A DNA stretch of 64,000 nt, taken from Mesorhizobium huakuii (lineage in GTDB: Bacteria; Pseudomonadota; Alphaproteobacteria; Rhizobiales; Rhizobiaceae). Location: positions 496,001 to 560,000 of the forward strand of contig NZ_CP050299.1 of assembly GCF_014189455.1 (NCBI RefSeq). The letters run 5' to 3'. The stretch's first letter is position 1, and each line of letters opens with the position of its first letter. The notes beneath the pieces are model-generated. The model was given only the letters and a program-made list of their open reading frames with translations. It did not search any database and was not told the origin of the DNA. Below, piece after piece: positions 28,656 to 39,064 of the stretch. Position numbers and translations under genes: made by a program.

Positions 28656-29500
28656 AGGCCGGCTTCTGGGTCGCCCCCGGGGGCGAGGATGCGGCGATGA
28701 CGGTGATGCCGATCGGCGCCGAGCCGCCGCTGCGTGCCCGCAAGCTCAATTTCCTCGCCACCAGCAGCGCCGAGGAAATGATCCGCCGATGTCGGCGGAC
28801 GGCGATGCTCCTGCCGGAACTCGCTGACGCGCTCGCCGTTCAGAAGGCCGACCGGCCGGGCCGGCTATTCGACATCACCGATTTCCCCGACGACGACAAG
28901 GAACTGATCGCCCAGACTCTCGGCGAGGGCGAGGTCGCCGGCGCTGCGGCATTGGCGAACGGCATCACGGCCCAGATGCAGGAGGCGGTGATGGCTGGCG
29001 TCTGGCGCGTCCGTTTCACCGACGGTGAGGGCCGGCTCATTGCCGACTATGTCGAGGTCGCGAGCATTCCCGCCGCTGTCAAGAAGGCGTGCTCGGCGCT
29101 GCCTGGCTCGATCAGCCACGGGCCGGCTCCGACCGGCGCCATGAACGTCATGCCCGTGCTGACCGAGATCGGTGATCGCGTCGCCCGTTACAGCGACGGT
29201 GATCCGGGCCATATCATCACCTTCTCGCTCTTCCCGATGAGCCCGGAAGACATGGCCTTCCTGCAGGAAACGCTGGGTGCCGGGCCGGTGCAGCTCACCT
29301 CGCGCGGCTATGGCAGCTGCCGCATCGTGGTGACCGGCGCGCGCAATGTCTGGTCGGTTCAGTTCTACAACGCCATGGACACGATCATCCTCGATACGTT
29401 GGAGATCTGCGACATTCCCTCGGTCGCGATCGCCGCCGAGGATGATTTCCGCGACTCCGAGGCGAGGCTGCGTGAGATCGAGGAGGCCTATTTCAAATGA
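28652..29500 (+). CDS. hupH: Hydrogenase accessory protein HupH (HyaF type)
   Basis: 282 residues, overlapping hupG by ATGA and hupI by 4 bases. Family signature stretches GSISHGPAPTGAMNVMPVL and GYGSCRIVVTGARNVWSVQ are visible. HupH helps mature the small subunit together with HupG and HupI. Intact. Confidence 0.92.
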   Translation: MKAGFWVAPGGEDAAMTVMPIGAEPPLRARKLNFLATSSAEEMIRRCRRTAMLLPELADALAVQKADRPGRLFDITDFPDDDKELIAQTLGEGEVAGAAALANGITAQMQEAVMAGVWRVRFTDGEGRLIADYVEVASIPAAVKKACSALPGSISHGPAPTGAMNVMPVLTEIGDRVARYSDGDPGHIITFSLFPMSPEDMAFLQETLGAGPVQLTSRGYGSCRIVVTGARNVWSVQFYNAMDTIILDTLEICDIPSVAIAAEDDFRDSEARLREIEEAYFK

Positions 29501-29712
29501 GCGCCTTCGAGAATTTCGGCAAGCGCGAGACCGTGTCGGACGACGACCAGATGGAATGCGGTATCTGCTGGCATGTCTATGATCCCGCTGAGGGTGACCC
29601 GGTCTGGCAGATTGCTCCGGGGACGTCGTTTGCAGACCTGCCGGAAGACTGGCGCTGCCCAAATTGCGATGCGCTGCAATCGAAGTTCATGAGGCTGGGT
29701 GATGGACGCTGA
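29497..29712 (+). CDS. hupI: Rubredoxin-like protein HupI
   Basis: 71 residues with two CxxC knuckles, [11 protein letters not shown] and [10 protein letters not shown], that hold one iron. HupI is thought to give electrons or protect clusters during HupS maturation. It overlaps hupH upstream and hupJ downstream (11 bases), showing tight coupling. Confidence 0.95.
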   Translation: MSAFENFGKRETVSDDDQMECGICWHVYDPAEGDPVWQIAPGTSFADLPEDWRCPNCDALQSKFMRLGDGR

Positions 29713-30226
29713 CGTCGCAGAGAGGGCCGAGATCGATCCCGCGCAGGCGCTCGGCCGGCGGCTCGAGGCCTGCTACCGGCACATTTACGCGACCGCCATG
29801 GCCGATGTGCCGATCTGCAATCCCGCGCTTGGCATTGCCTCGACCGGTTTTCGGACTTACGGCGGTCGTGCGTTCGGCATCGTGACTACACCATGGTTCA
29901 TGAATCTCGTGGCAGCGGATCTGCCGCAGGGCCCTTCCTCCGCCCCAGCTGCCACCGGTACGACCCTCCGTGTCGGCCTGCCGGCGGGTGAGGTCGGGTT
30001 CATTGCCGGTGAACTCGATGCGATTGACCGTGTCGATTCCTGCTCGCTGTTTTCGCCGGTCTTCGAGTTCGCGACGATGGAGGCTGCCCTCGAAACAGCG
30101 GACGAAGCGGCCCGGGCCTTCTTTGATCCTGCCACGCTCGAACCGCCGCCCGCCCCGCCCGCGGCGGTCAACCGGCGTGACCTGTTGCGCGGGCATGTCC
30201 GCAGGCGCGAGGAAGCGTCGCAATGA
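29702..30226 (+). CDS. hupJ: Hydrogenase accessory protein HupJ
   Basis: 174 residues from ATG 29702 (GTG 29699 alternative), overlapping hupI and hupK. It carries the HupJ pattern [20 protein letters not shown] and [10 protein letters not shown]. Its biochemical role is unresolved but it belongs to the HupGHIJ group needed for small-subunit maturation. Intact. Confidence 0.9.
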   Translation: MDADVAERAEIDPAQALGRRLEACYRHIYATAMADVPICNPALGIASTGFRTYGGRAFGIVTTPWFMNLVAADLPQGPSSAPAATGTTLRVGLPAGEVGFIAGELDAIDRVDSCSLFSPVFEFATMEAALETADEAARAFFDPATLEPPPAPPAAVNRRDLLRGHVRRREEASQ

Positions 30227-31331
30227 CAGTCCTTCTCGGGGCAGGCACGATAAGGATCGACGTAACCGTGTCGCGCGCGCTTGCCTGTTCCGTCACGGTG
30301 AAGGCGAACCGCCCGCAGGGGCTGACGCGCATGTTCGTCGGCCGCAGGCCCGAAGAGGCGCCCCCTCTTGCCGGTCAAGTCTTTTCGCTCTGCGGTTTTG
30401 CGCAATCCGTAGCGGCGCGGCTCGCCGTCCTGAATGCAGCGGATATGGCGATGAAGGAGGACGAACGGATCGGCTCCGGTGCCGGATTGCTCGCCGAGCG
30501 GATTTTCGAAACCTTGCGGGCGCTCATCCTCCATTGGCCATCCCCCGTGCCGGCATCGCTCGGCGCAACCGCCGGTAGACATCTCCGCGAAGCGCTGGCC
30601 GCTTCGCAAGAGATCATCGCCGCGCCAAGGCCGGGCAAATCGACAGGGCGCATTTGGCGGCCGCCGCTGCGCGGCTGTCTGCGGCGGCCAGCGCGCTCGG
30701 CATCCCGAGCCAGGGCGACACACCTTTGCCGGAATCAGCCTGCGCCGCGATGTTGCAGGATATAGGCAACGATCGGGTCTTCAATGGCCGCCGGCCCGAT
30801 CCACTGACCATCAATGACGATCCGGAAGTCATCGCCCGGCTTTGCGCCGAGCCCGGCTATGCAAGCCTCCCGCATCTCCAAGGCCGCGTCGCGGAGACGG
30901 GCGCGTATGCCCGGCTCGCCGCTGGTGACGTGGAGGCGTCCCATCTGGTCCAACGACTGCTAGCCCGCATCAACGACGTGCGCCTCTGCCTCAAACAACT
31001 GACCGCTCTCGCAGCAACCGGCAAGTGCGACGGAGCATCACTCGCCTGCGGCGGGGCCACGCCGGGTGCCGGTGGCTACGGTGCTGTGGAATGCGCGCGT
31101 GGCCGGCTCTATCATCAGGCCGAGATCGGCGGCGACGGCAGGCTTTCGTCCTATCGCATCCTCGCCCCGACCGAATGGAATTTTCATCCCGCCGGCCCCT
31201 TCGTCGAGACACTGCTGTCGTCATCCGTCGGGACCGATGAGGCCGCCGTGAGATCGGTGTCGCGGCTCGCGGTCCTGTTCGATCCTTGCGTGGCCTTTGA
31301 GGTTAGTGTTCGCGAGGCCGCACATGCATGA
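30223..31331 (+). pseudogene. hupK: Hydrogenase accessory protein HupK, one frameshift
   Basis: The first frame covers about 135 residues ([20 protein letters not shown] to SQEIIAAP); from about 30630 the sense continues one frame over (GQIDRAHLAAAAARLSAAAS) to the end [16 protein letters not shown] at 31331. The C-terminus resembles that of HupL, with a DPC motif (LFDPCVAFEV), the feature that led to the idea that HupK is a scaffold for the metal centre. A one-base indel in a GC-rich stretch breaks it. It overlaps hypA by 8 bases. Confidence 0.88.
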
Positions 31332-31665
31332 AATGTCGCTGATGGAGAGTGTGATCGAGATCGTCTGCGACACGGCGCGGCAGAACGGCGCGACACGCGT
31401 CAAGTCGGTCCGGGTCGATGTCGGCGTGCTGAGCCACGTCGAGCCGGACGCGCTGATGTTCTGTTATGAGGCCGTGCGACACGGCACGATTGCGGACGAG
31501 GCGACGCTCGAGATCAACCGCATTGCCGGCGAGGGCTGGTGTCTCGACTGCGGCAAGACCGTCGCCTTGGAGGAGCGGTTCGGCGCCTGCCCGGACTGCG
31601 GACGGCATCGGGTCCAGATGACGGCAGGCGACGAATTGAAGATCAGGGATATGGAGGTGATCTGA
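31324..31665 (+). CDS. hypA: Hydrogenase nickel-insertion protein HypA
   Basis: 113 residues from ATG 31324. Nickel ligand His2 in [10 protein letters not shown] and a zinc site with two CxxC pairs ([20 protein letters not shown]) are intact. It hands nickel to HupL together with HypB. It ends overlapping the hypB ATG (TGATG). Confidence 0.96.
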   Translation: MHEMSLMESVIEIVCDTARQNGATRVKSVRVDVGVLSHVEPDALMFCYEAVRHGTIADEATLEINRIAGEGWCLDCGKTVALEERFGACPDCGRHRVQMTAGDELKIRDMEVI

Positions 31666-32687
31666 TGTGCACGGTATGCGGTTGCGGGACTTCTTCCATC
31701 GAGGGTCACAAGCACGAGGAGGGCGGGCACCGTCACAGCCATGACCATCATCACGACCACGACCACCACCACCATGGCGATGGCGGGCATGAGCATCACC
31801 ATGCCGCGGACTGCAGCGTCCATTATGGCAAGGGGATCGCCGGCTTCAATGTGCCAGGCATGAGCCAGGAGCGGATCATCCAGGTGGAGAGAGACATCCT
31901 CTCCAAGAACGACGCTTATGCGGAAGAGAACCGGCGATATTTTGAGCGCCAGGGCATCTTTGCGCTCAACTTCGTCTCCAGCCCCGGCTCGGGCAAGACC
32001 AGCCTGCTGGTCCGCACGATCAATGACCTAAAGGACCGCCTCACGATCTCGGTTATCGAAGGTGACCAGCAGACCTCGAACGACGCGGCCCGGATCCGCG
32101 AGACCGGCGCCCGCGCCATCCAGATCAACACGGGCAAGGGCTGCCACCTCGACGCCCACATGGTGGGCCACGCGGCTGAGGATCTCGCGCTCGAACCAGG
32201 CTCTGCGCTCTTCATCGAGAATGTCGGCAACCTCGTCTGTCCCGCCGCCTTCGATCTTGGGGAGGCCCACAAGGTTGTGGTGCTGTCAGTCACCGAAGGC
32301 GATGACAAGCCGCTCAAATATCCCAACATGTTCGCCGCCGTCGACCTGATGATCCTCAACAAGGCCGACCTGCTGCCGCATCTCGATTTCAATGTCGGCC
32401 TCTGCATCGCCAACGCCCTGCGCGTCAATCCGCGCCTCCAGACGCTGACGGTCTCCGCCCGCACGGGAGAGGGCATGGAAGCCTTCTATGCCTGGCTCAA
32501 GGCATCCGCCCCCACCGGGCCGCGTGACCGAAGGTGGCATGAACCATGGGGAGGGCGCTCGCACGACCGATCGAAAACCCGATCCGGCGGCTCAGGCTCC
32601 GGGTACGCGGCGCCGTGCAGGGCGTCGGGTTCCGGCCCTTCGCCTACAGGCTCGCGCGGACTATGCGGCTTTCTGGCTTCGTGCTGA
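31665..32687 (+). CDS. hypB: HypB GTPase with histidine-rich nickel store; C-terminus read through into hypF
   Basis: N-terminus CTVCGCG is the high-affinity nickel site, followed by a run of about 20 histidines within residues 15-50 (for example [12 protein letters not shown]), a nickel store. GTPase motifs: P-loop [27 protein letters not shown]. Homologues end soon after [11 protein letters not shown]; here the frame continues some 50 residues, overlapping hypF by 142 bases, which suggests a small indel near 32515 that removed the normal stop. GTPase and nickel sites are untouched, so it probably works. Confidence 0.9.
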   Translation: MCTVCGCGTSSIEGHKHEEGGHRHSHDHHHDHDHHHHGDGGHEHHHAADCSVHYGKGIAGFNVPGMSQERIIQVERDILSKNDAYAEENRRYFERQGIFALNFVSSPGSGKTSLLVRTINDLKDRLTISVIEGDQQTSNDAARIRETGARAIQINTGKGCHLDAHMVGHAAEDLALEPGSALFIENVGNLVCPAAFDLGEAHKVVVLSVTEGDDKPLKYPNMFAAVDLMILNKADLLPHLDFNVGLCIANALRVNPRLQTLTVSARTGEGMEAFYAWLKASAPTGPRDRRWHEPWGGRSHDRSKTRSGGSGSGYAAPCRASGSGPSPTGSRGLCGFLASC

Positions 32688-34823
32688 ACGACAGTGCCGG
32701 CGTGCTGATAGAGATCGAGGGTCCGGATGCGGGCCGCTTTCCCGATGCGATCCGGACCCAGGCGCCGCCGCTCGCCCGCATCGACTCGATCCACGTGCTC
32801 GAACTCTCGCCAGCCGGTGGCGAGCGGTTCGAGATCATCGAGAGCCTTGGCGGCAAGAGCGCGACCCGGATTGGCGCGGATGCCGCGACCTGCGCCGAAT
32901 GCCGGTGTGAGCTGACCGATCCCGCGAGCCGCTTCTTCGGTTATCCCTTCGTCAACTGCACCCATTGCGGCCCGCGCTTCACCATCACTCGCGCGCTGCC
33001 CTATGACCGGACGCAGACCTCGATGGCATCGTTTCCGATGTGCCGGGCCTGTGCCTCGGACTATATCGATCCGGAGAACCGGCGCTTCCATGCCGAGCCG
33101 GTCGCCTGCCCCGATTGCGGCCCGAGTCTGAGCCATTCGATCGCGGAGATTGCGGCGCGGCTCGAAGGCGGCGCCATCGTCGCGCTCAAGGGCATAGGCG
33201 GTTTCCACCTGCTCTGCGACGCCCGCAACGATGCAGTGATCGATCTCCTCCGGCTGCGCAAGGCTCGTGACCAGAAGCCGTTTGCCGTCATGGTCGCCGG
33301 CATCGAGGCGGCGCGGCAGTTCGCACGACTGAGCGAAGCCGAAGAAGCCTTGCTGGCCTCGCCCGCGAGCCCGATCGTGGTGGTCGAGGCACGTGCCGGT
33401 GCGCTCTCCAACCTCATCGCGCCCGGCCTCGCGCGGATTGGGCTGATGCTCGCCTATGCTCCACTGCATCATGTGCTGCTCGCCGAACTCGCCTGCCATT
33501 CGCCGCACCGACCTTCAGCGCTGGTCGCGACCAGCGCCAATCCCGGTGGTGAACCCCTTGTGGCCGACAACGCCGACGCCGAGCGCCGCCTTGCCGCGAT
33601 TGCGGATCTGATCGTCACCCATGATCGCGACATCACCGTCCGCGCCGACGACTCCGTCATGCAGGTCATCGATGGCGCCCCCGCGTTCATCCGTCGCGCC
33701 CGCGGCTTCGTGCCCGAGCCCGTCGATCTCGGCGAGGATGGACCTGCGGTGATCGCCACCGGCGCCGACCTCAAGAACACTATCTGCGTCACACGTGGGC
33801 ACGAGGCCTTTCTCTCGCAGCATATAGGCGGCCTCAACAATGCCGAGGCGATCCGTTTCCAGCGCGAGGCGATCACCCATCTCTGTTCGATCCTGGACGT
33901 GAAGCCGGAATTCGCGGCCTCGGACCTGCATCCGGATTTCCGTTCGGTGCGGATGGCAGAGAGCCTGGGCCTGCCGGTCGTCGCAGTCCAGCATCATGTC
34001 GCCCATGTCGCGGCCGTGGTGGCGGAGTATCGGCTTTCAGGCCCGGTTCTCGGGCTTGCGCTCGATGGCCACGGTTTCGGCGCCGATGGCACGAGTTGGG
34101 GGGGCGAAATGTTCATCGCCGACGGGGATCATTGGCGCCGAGCGGGATCGCTTACATCGCTGCCGCTGCCCGGTGGCGACCGCGCGGCGCGTGAGCCTTG
34201 GCGCATGGGGGGTGGCAGCCCTGCAGGAGGCCGGATGCATTGATTTCGCGTCGCAGCTCTGGCCAGGTCATCGGGGTGTTGTGCAGCTCACGGCGATGTT
34301 CGAACGCGGTATGCAGCCGTCCCGGACAACCAGCCTCGGCAGGCTCTTCGATGCCGCAGCGGCGATAGCAGCCGTTCGTCTCGTCCAGAGCTACGAAGGG
34401 CAGGCGGCGATGGAGCTCGAGGCCCTGGTCCGGGCGCCGCGCTGTCTCTGCGACGGCTATGCAATCCGGGACGGGGTGCTCGATTTCCGGCCCCTCATCC
34501 TGCATCTTGCGCGGGAAGGACTGAGCGGCGCTGACGCGGCCGATGTCTTTCACGGTACGCTGATCGCGGGACTTGCGGAATGGGCCGCGGGGGAAGCGGC
34601 ACCCCTCGGCATCCCGCAGGTCGCGCTCGGCGGCGGATGCTTGATGAATCGGGTCCTTGCGGCCGGACTTGCGCAAGCGCTTCGGGACCGCGGTCTCAAG
34701 CCTTATTTGCCACGTCTCGCGCCGGCCAATGATGGCGGCATCGCGCTCGGCCAGGCCGCCCATGCGCGGCAGGTCATCATGAACGAGAATGCATCAGCGC
34801 AGGGTAGCCGGACATGTGCCTAG
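32546..34823 (+). pseudogene. hypF: HypF carbamoyltransferase, frameshift in a G6 run
   Basis: Starts at ATG 32546 with the acylphosphatase domain ([20 protein letters not shown]), two zinc-finger CxxC pairs (CAECRCEL, CTHCGPRF; then CRACASDY, CPDCGPSL), the YrdC-like domain (ALKGIGGFHLLCDA, SANPGGEPLV) and the Kae1-like domain (VQHHVAHVAAV, DGHGFGADG). At the six-G run 34207-34212 the frame changes: after AAREPWRMG the protein continues GVAALQEAG and on through GIPQVALGGGCLMNRVL to 34823. HypF makes thiocarbamate/cyanide from carbamoyl phosphate. Removing one G restores about 758 residues; polymerase slippage or base-calling error are equally possible. Confidence 0.92.
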
Positions 34824-35044
34824 CGATACCGGTCCAGGTCAAGGAAGTACTGCCCGACAACATGGCGAAGGTCACGCTCGACGGCGTCTCGAAGATCGTT
34901 TCGACCGCGCTGATCGACGATCTCCGGCCCGGCGACTATCTCCTCCTTCATGTCGGCTATGCGCTCGCGAAGATCGATCCGCAGGAGGCGGAAAGGACAC
35001 TCGCCCTCATCCGAGAAGCTGCTGCCATGGGAGATGCGGCATGA
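34814..35044 (+). CDS. hypC: HypC chaperone
   Basis: 76 residues, ATG 34814 overlapping the end of hypF. MCLAIPVQVKEVL has the essential Cys2; the rest (DYLLLHVGYALAKIDPQEAE) is standard. With HypD it carries the Fe(CN)2CO unit to HupL. Overlaps hypD by 4 bases. Confidence 0.96.
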   Translation: MCLAIPVQVKEVLPDNMAKVTLDGVSKIVSTALIDDLRPGDYLLLHVGYALAKIDPQEAERTLALIREAAAMGDAA

Positions 35045-36198
35045 AATATATCGACGAATATCGCGACGGCAGGCTCGCCAAGGATATCGCCCGGCAGATC
35101 GCCGCTCTCGCCGATCCGGCGCGTTCCTATCACTTCATGGAGTTCTGCGGCGGCCATACGCATGCTATTTCCCGCTATGGTCTCGAGGACCTGCTGCCGG
35201 CCAATGTGCGGATGATCCACGGACCGGGCTGTCCCGTCTGCGTGCTGCCGATCGGCCGTATCGATGCGGCGATCGCGCTCGCCATGCGGCCGGAGATCAC
35301 GCTCTGCACCTATGGCGACCTGATGCGCGTGCCGGGCTCGAACGGATCGAGCCTCTTGAAGGCCAAGGCGGCCGGCGCCGATATCCGCATGGTCTATTCC
35401 ACGCTCGATGCGCTCAGGATCGCCGAGGCCGAGCTCGAACGCGAAGTGGTGTTCTTTGCCATCGGCTTCGAGACCACGACGCCACCGACCGCGCTCGCGC
35501 TCAAGGCGGCGATAGCCAAGGGGCTCGGCAATTTCTCGATCTTCTGCAATCACGTGCTGACGCCGCCGGCGATCCAGAACATCCTGGAAAGCCCTGACGT
35601 TCGCAAGCTCGGCACGATCAAGATCGACGGTTTCGTCGGCCCTGCCCATGTCTCGACCGTCATCGGCACCGAACCTTACGAATTCTTCGCCGGGGAATTC
35701 CAGAAGCCGGTGGTGGTGGCGGGCTTCGAGCCGCTCGACGTCATCCAGGCGATCCTGATGCTGGTGCGCCAAGTCAACGACGGCAGGCACGAGGTCGAGA
35801 ACCAGTATATTCGCGGCGTGACAGCGCTCGGCAACGAAAAGGCCCAGGCGGAGGTGGCGAATTTCTTCGAGCTGCGCGAGAGCTTCGAATGGCGCGGTCT
35901 CGGCGAAGTGCCCTATGGCGCGCTGCGGCTCCGGCCGAAGTATGTGGCCTACGACGCCGAGAAGCGCTTTTCGATGGTGACGCCCGCCGCGAAGGACAAC
36001 CCGGCCTGCGAATGCGGCGCGATCCTGCGCGGCGTGAAGAGGCCGGCCGACTGCAAGCTGTTCGGCACGGTCTGCACGCTCGATACACCGATGGGCTCCT
36101 GCATGGTGTCGTCGGAGGGCGCCTGCGCCGCGCACTGGACCTATGGCCGCTTCCGCGAGAAGGCGCGGCAGGTGGATGGGGGGAGGGCGGTCGCATGA
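35041..36198 (+). CDS. hypD: HypD iron-sulfur scaffold
   Basis: 385 residues from ATG 35041. All family motifs are intact: FMEFCGGHTHAISRYG, GPGCPVCVLP, GFETTTPPTA, and the 4Fe-4S cysteines near the end (NPACECGAILRG, CKLFGTVCT, GSCMVSSEGACAA). It assembles the iron-cyanide-CO centre with HypC and HypE. Overlaps hypE by ATGA. Confidence 0.96.
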   Translation: MKYIDEYRDGRLAKDIARQIAALADPARSYHFMEFCGGHTHAISRYGLEDLLPANVRMIHGPGCPVCVLPIGRIDAAIALAMRPEITLCTYGDLMRVPGSNGSSLLKAKAAGADIRMVYSTLDALRIAEAELEREVVFFAIGFETTTPPTALALKAAIAKGLGNFSIFCNHVLTPPAIQNILESPDVRKLGTIKIDGFVGPAHVSTVIGTEPYEFFAGEFQKPVVVAGFEPLDVIQAILMLVRQVNDGRHEVENQYIRGVTALGNEKAQAEVANFFELRESFEWRGLGEVPYGALRLRPKYVAYDAEKRFSMVTPAAKDNPACECGAILRGVKRPADCKLFGTVCTLDTPMGSCMVSSEGACAAHWTYGRFREKARQVDGGRAVA

Positions 36199-37247
36199 AC
36201 CTGATGATCAAGGCCTACAGGCGCAAGCTCGATGTCGCGAACGGCCGTGTCGACCTTTCGCACGGGGCCGGCGGGCGCGCCATGGGCCAGTTGATCGAGG
36301 GCGTTTTCTACGAGGCTTTCGACAATGACTGGCTGAGGGCTGGCAACGACCAGTCGGCCTTTTCGGTGCCTGGCGGGCGGATGGTGATGACCACGGACGG
36401 CTACGTCGTTTCGCCGCTTTTCTTCCCCGGCGGCAATATCGGCACCCTCGCCGTGCATGGCACGATCAACGACATCGCCATGGCGGGCGCGGTACCGCTC
36501 TATCTGTCGGCAAGCTTCATCATCGAGGAGGGTTTTCCATTCGCCGATCTCGAGCGCATCGCCCAGAGCATGGGCGCCGCCTCGCGCGAGGCCGGCGTGC
36601 CGATCATCACCGGCGACACCAAGGTCGTCGAGCGCGGCAAGGCCGACGGCGTCTTCATCTCGACCGCCGGCGTCGGCATGGTTCCGGACGGGCTCGATCT
36701 CCGGTCGGACGCCGCCCGGCCCGGCGATGCGGTGATCATTTCCGGCTCGATTGGAGACCATGGCGTCGCCGTGATGTCGAAACGCGAGAACCTCGAATTC
36801 GACACCGACATCGTCTCCGACAGCGCGGCCCTGCACGGACTGGTAGCAGACATGGTCGCGGCTGGCGGGGCACATATCCGGCTAATGCGCGATCCGACGC
36901 GCGGCGGCATCGCCGCGACGCTGAACGAGATCGCCAGCCAATCGCGGGTCGGCTTCCGCATCGACGAAGACAAGATCCCGCTCAAACCGGAAGTGGCTGC
37001 AGCCTGCGAGTTCCTCGGCCTCGATCCGCTCAATGTCGCCAATGAAGGGAAACTGGTAGCAGTCGTGGCGCCGGAGGGCGCTGACGCCGTGCTCGCGGCG
37101 ATGCGCGCCCATCCGCTTGGCGGTGAGGCGGCGCTGGTCGGCCACGTCGTGGCCGACGACAACTGCTTTGTCCAGATGACGACCTCGTTTGGCGGCGGCC
37201 GGATTGTCGACTGGCTGTCGGGCGAACAACTGCCCCGGATCTGCTAA
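36195..37247 (+). CDS. hypE: HypE thiocarbamate dehydratase
   Basis: 350 residues, ATG 36195. Glycine-rich ATP site (DLSHGAGGRAMGQLIEGVF), MTTDGYVVSPLFFPGG, NDIAMAGAVP and the C-terminal PRIC with the cysteine that receives the carbamoyl group and is dehydrated to thiocyanate. Length and motifs fit the PurM-like family. Intact. Confidence 0.96.
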   Translation: MNLMIKAYRRKLDVANGRVDLSHGAGGRAMGQLIEGVFYEAFDNDWLRAGNDQSAFSVPGGRMVMTTDGYVVSPLFFPGGNIGTLAVHGTINDIAMAGAVPLYLSASFIIEEGFPFADLERIAQSMGAASREAGVPIITGDTKVVERGKADGVFISTAGVGMVPDGLDLRSDAARPGDAVIISGSIGDHGVAVMSKRENLEFDTDIVSDSAALHGLVADMVAAGGAHIRLMRDPTRGGIAATLNEIASQSRVGFRIDEDKIPLKPEVAAACEFLGLDPLNVANEGKLVAVVAPEGADAVLAAMRAHPLGGEAALVGHVVADDNCFVQMTTSFGGGRIVDWLSGEQLPRIC

Positions 37248-37254
37248 GAGAGGG

Positions 37255-38914
37255 TGATGCGCATCCTGCTTCTCTGCCACAATTTCAACTCGCTCTCCAG
37301 CGCCTGCATGTCGACCTGAGACGGGCTGGTCACGAAGTGACGGTCGAGCTCGACATCCATGACGACTTCACTCGCGAGGCGGTCGCTCTCTTTTCGCCGG
37401 ACCTCGTGATCGCGCCCTTCCTCAAGCGGCCGATCCCGGCCGTTGTCTGGCGCGGAACGCTCTGCCTGATCGTCCATCCGGGCATCCGTGGCGATCGCGG
37501 CCCGAGCGCCCTCGACTGGGCGATCCTCGACGGCGAAGCGACCTGGGGCGTCACACTGATCGAGGCCCAGAAGGAGATGGATGCGGGGGCCGTCTGGCTT
37601 GGGCGGAATTTCCGATGCGCCCCGCTCGGAAGTCGAGCCTCTACCGACATGACGTGACCCAGGCTGCCGTAGCCTGCGTCTTCGAAGCGATCGGCCGCAT
37701 CGAGCGCAGGGAAGGGGCGGCACTGCCGGCGAACTGGGGCACGGGGTGCGAGCGACCCGCCTGCCGGAGGTCCGACCGTATCCTCGACCCGACACTCGGC
37801 CGAGGAAGCGCTACGCATCATCCGGGCGTCGGACGGAGATCCCGGCGCTACGATGACGATCGCCGGACAGACTTTCCTGGTGTTTGACGCCGAGCGTGCG
37901 GAAGGAGTTCCGGGGCCTGCCGGCGTGCTCATCGGCCGTTCCCGGCACGCTCTCGCCATGGCCTTGCGTGAGGGGGCGCTGTGGGTCGGCCATCTCCGGC
38001 GACCGGATTCCCACTCGCTGAAACTGCCGGCGCTCCGGCTGCTCGGTGCCGAAGCAAACGATCAGCCCATCATCGAAGGTCCCGAACCCTGCCGTTACCG
38101 GGAGGAGAACGGCGTCGGACGAATTCCGCTTCCACAACGGCGCGATGTCGTCGGAAGATTGCGATACCTTGCGCAAGGCGATCACGAGGCCAAGGCACCC
38201 ACGCTTCCGGTTCTTGTGCTGCGGGGCGACGCGGATCGCTGGTCGAACGGCATCCATCTCGGCATCATCGAGGGCGCCGACAGCGCCGCCGACGAAACCT
38301 GGTGTAGCATAAACGCGATGAACGACTTGGTGCGCGAGATCATCGAAACCGATGACCGACTGGTTATTGCCGCGGTGCTCGGCAATGCCGGGGCTGGCGG
38401 CGTCTTCCTGTCGCTTGCCGCCGACGAAGTCTGGATGCGCGGGGGCGTCATCCTCAATCCGCACTACAAGGACATGGGCAATCTCTACGGCTCGGAATAC
38501 TGGACCTATCTGCTGCCGGCTCGGGTCGGCGAGGACCGAGCCCGCCGCGTGACCCAGGCAAGGCTGCCGATGGGGGTCGACGAGGCGCTTGAACTGGGGC
38601 TTGCCACCCGGCGCTTGCCGGGAAATGTAGAATCGGCCGATTGGGAACTGCTCCGCGCTGCCGCCGAACTCGCGGCCTCTCCCGATCTTGCCCGGCGGAT
38701 TGCTGCCAAACGGGCGCGCCGCGCTGGCGACGAGGCCGAGAAACCGCTTGCCGCCTATAGGGAAGAGGAACTGCGGCGGATGCGGCGCAATTTCTACGGC
38801 TTCGACCCGAGCTATCACGTGGCGCGCTACAATTTCATCCGCAAGACGCCCAAGTCCCGTACGCCCGTCACGCTCGCTGTCCACCGCGCGAACGCCGACC
38901 ATTCGGACCGGTAG
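37255..38914 (+). pseudogene. hypX: HypX (HoxX), multiply frameshifted
   Basis: The start (VMRILLLCHNFNSLS) is followed by frameshifts near 37297, 37610, 37780, 38090 and 38180. Recognisable blocks are the formyl-transferase-like part (VIAPFLKRPIPAVVWRGTLC, HPGIRGDRGPSALDW) and the enoyl-CoA-hydratase-like part (RWSNGIHLGIIEGADSAADE, AAVLGNAGAGGVFLSLAADE, YGSEYWTYLLP). HypX releases CO from formyl-CoA for the active site in the presence of oxygen. With at least four lesions it is dead unless the sequence is very poor here. Confidence 0.88.
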
Positions 38915-38926
38915 GAGCACTATGCG

Positions 38927-39064
38927 ATGACGAACGCGCTCTCAACCGTTCTCGTGGTCGGCGACGAGGTGTATTCATCGAAGGCTATCCAGCGGGTTCT
39001 ATCCGATGAATTCCAGGTCATCGCCGCGCGCAACGACCTCGGGCTTTCTCCGCGAGGTCTGTGA
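38927..39064 (+). pseudogene. hoxA: N-terminal stub of HoxA (NtrC-type hydrogenase regulator)
   Basis: ATG 38927 after TAGGAGCAC. The 45 codons read MTNALSTVLVVGDEVYSSKA then IQRVLSDEFQVIAARND, a receiver-domain start in which the acidic pair (normally VVDDE) is VVGDE. Nothing of the AAA+ or HTH domains follows. In R. leguminosarum hup clusters hoxA is likewise broken and hup is put under NifA instead; the present stub fits that. Confidence 0.65.

Noticed and set aside
34957..36135. 392-codon minus-strand ORF opposite hypD
   Set aside because: Shadow of an intact hypD in a GC-rich genome.
37811..38920. 369-codon minus-strand ORF opposite hypX
   Set aside because: Antisense to recognisable HypX blocks; translation has no domain pattern.
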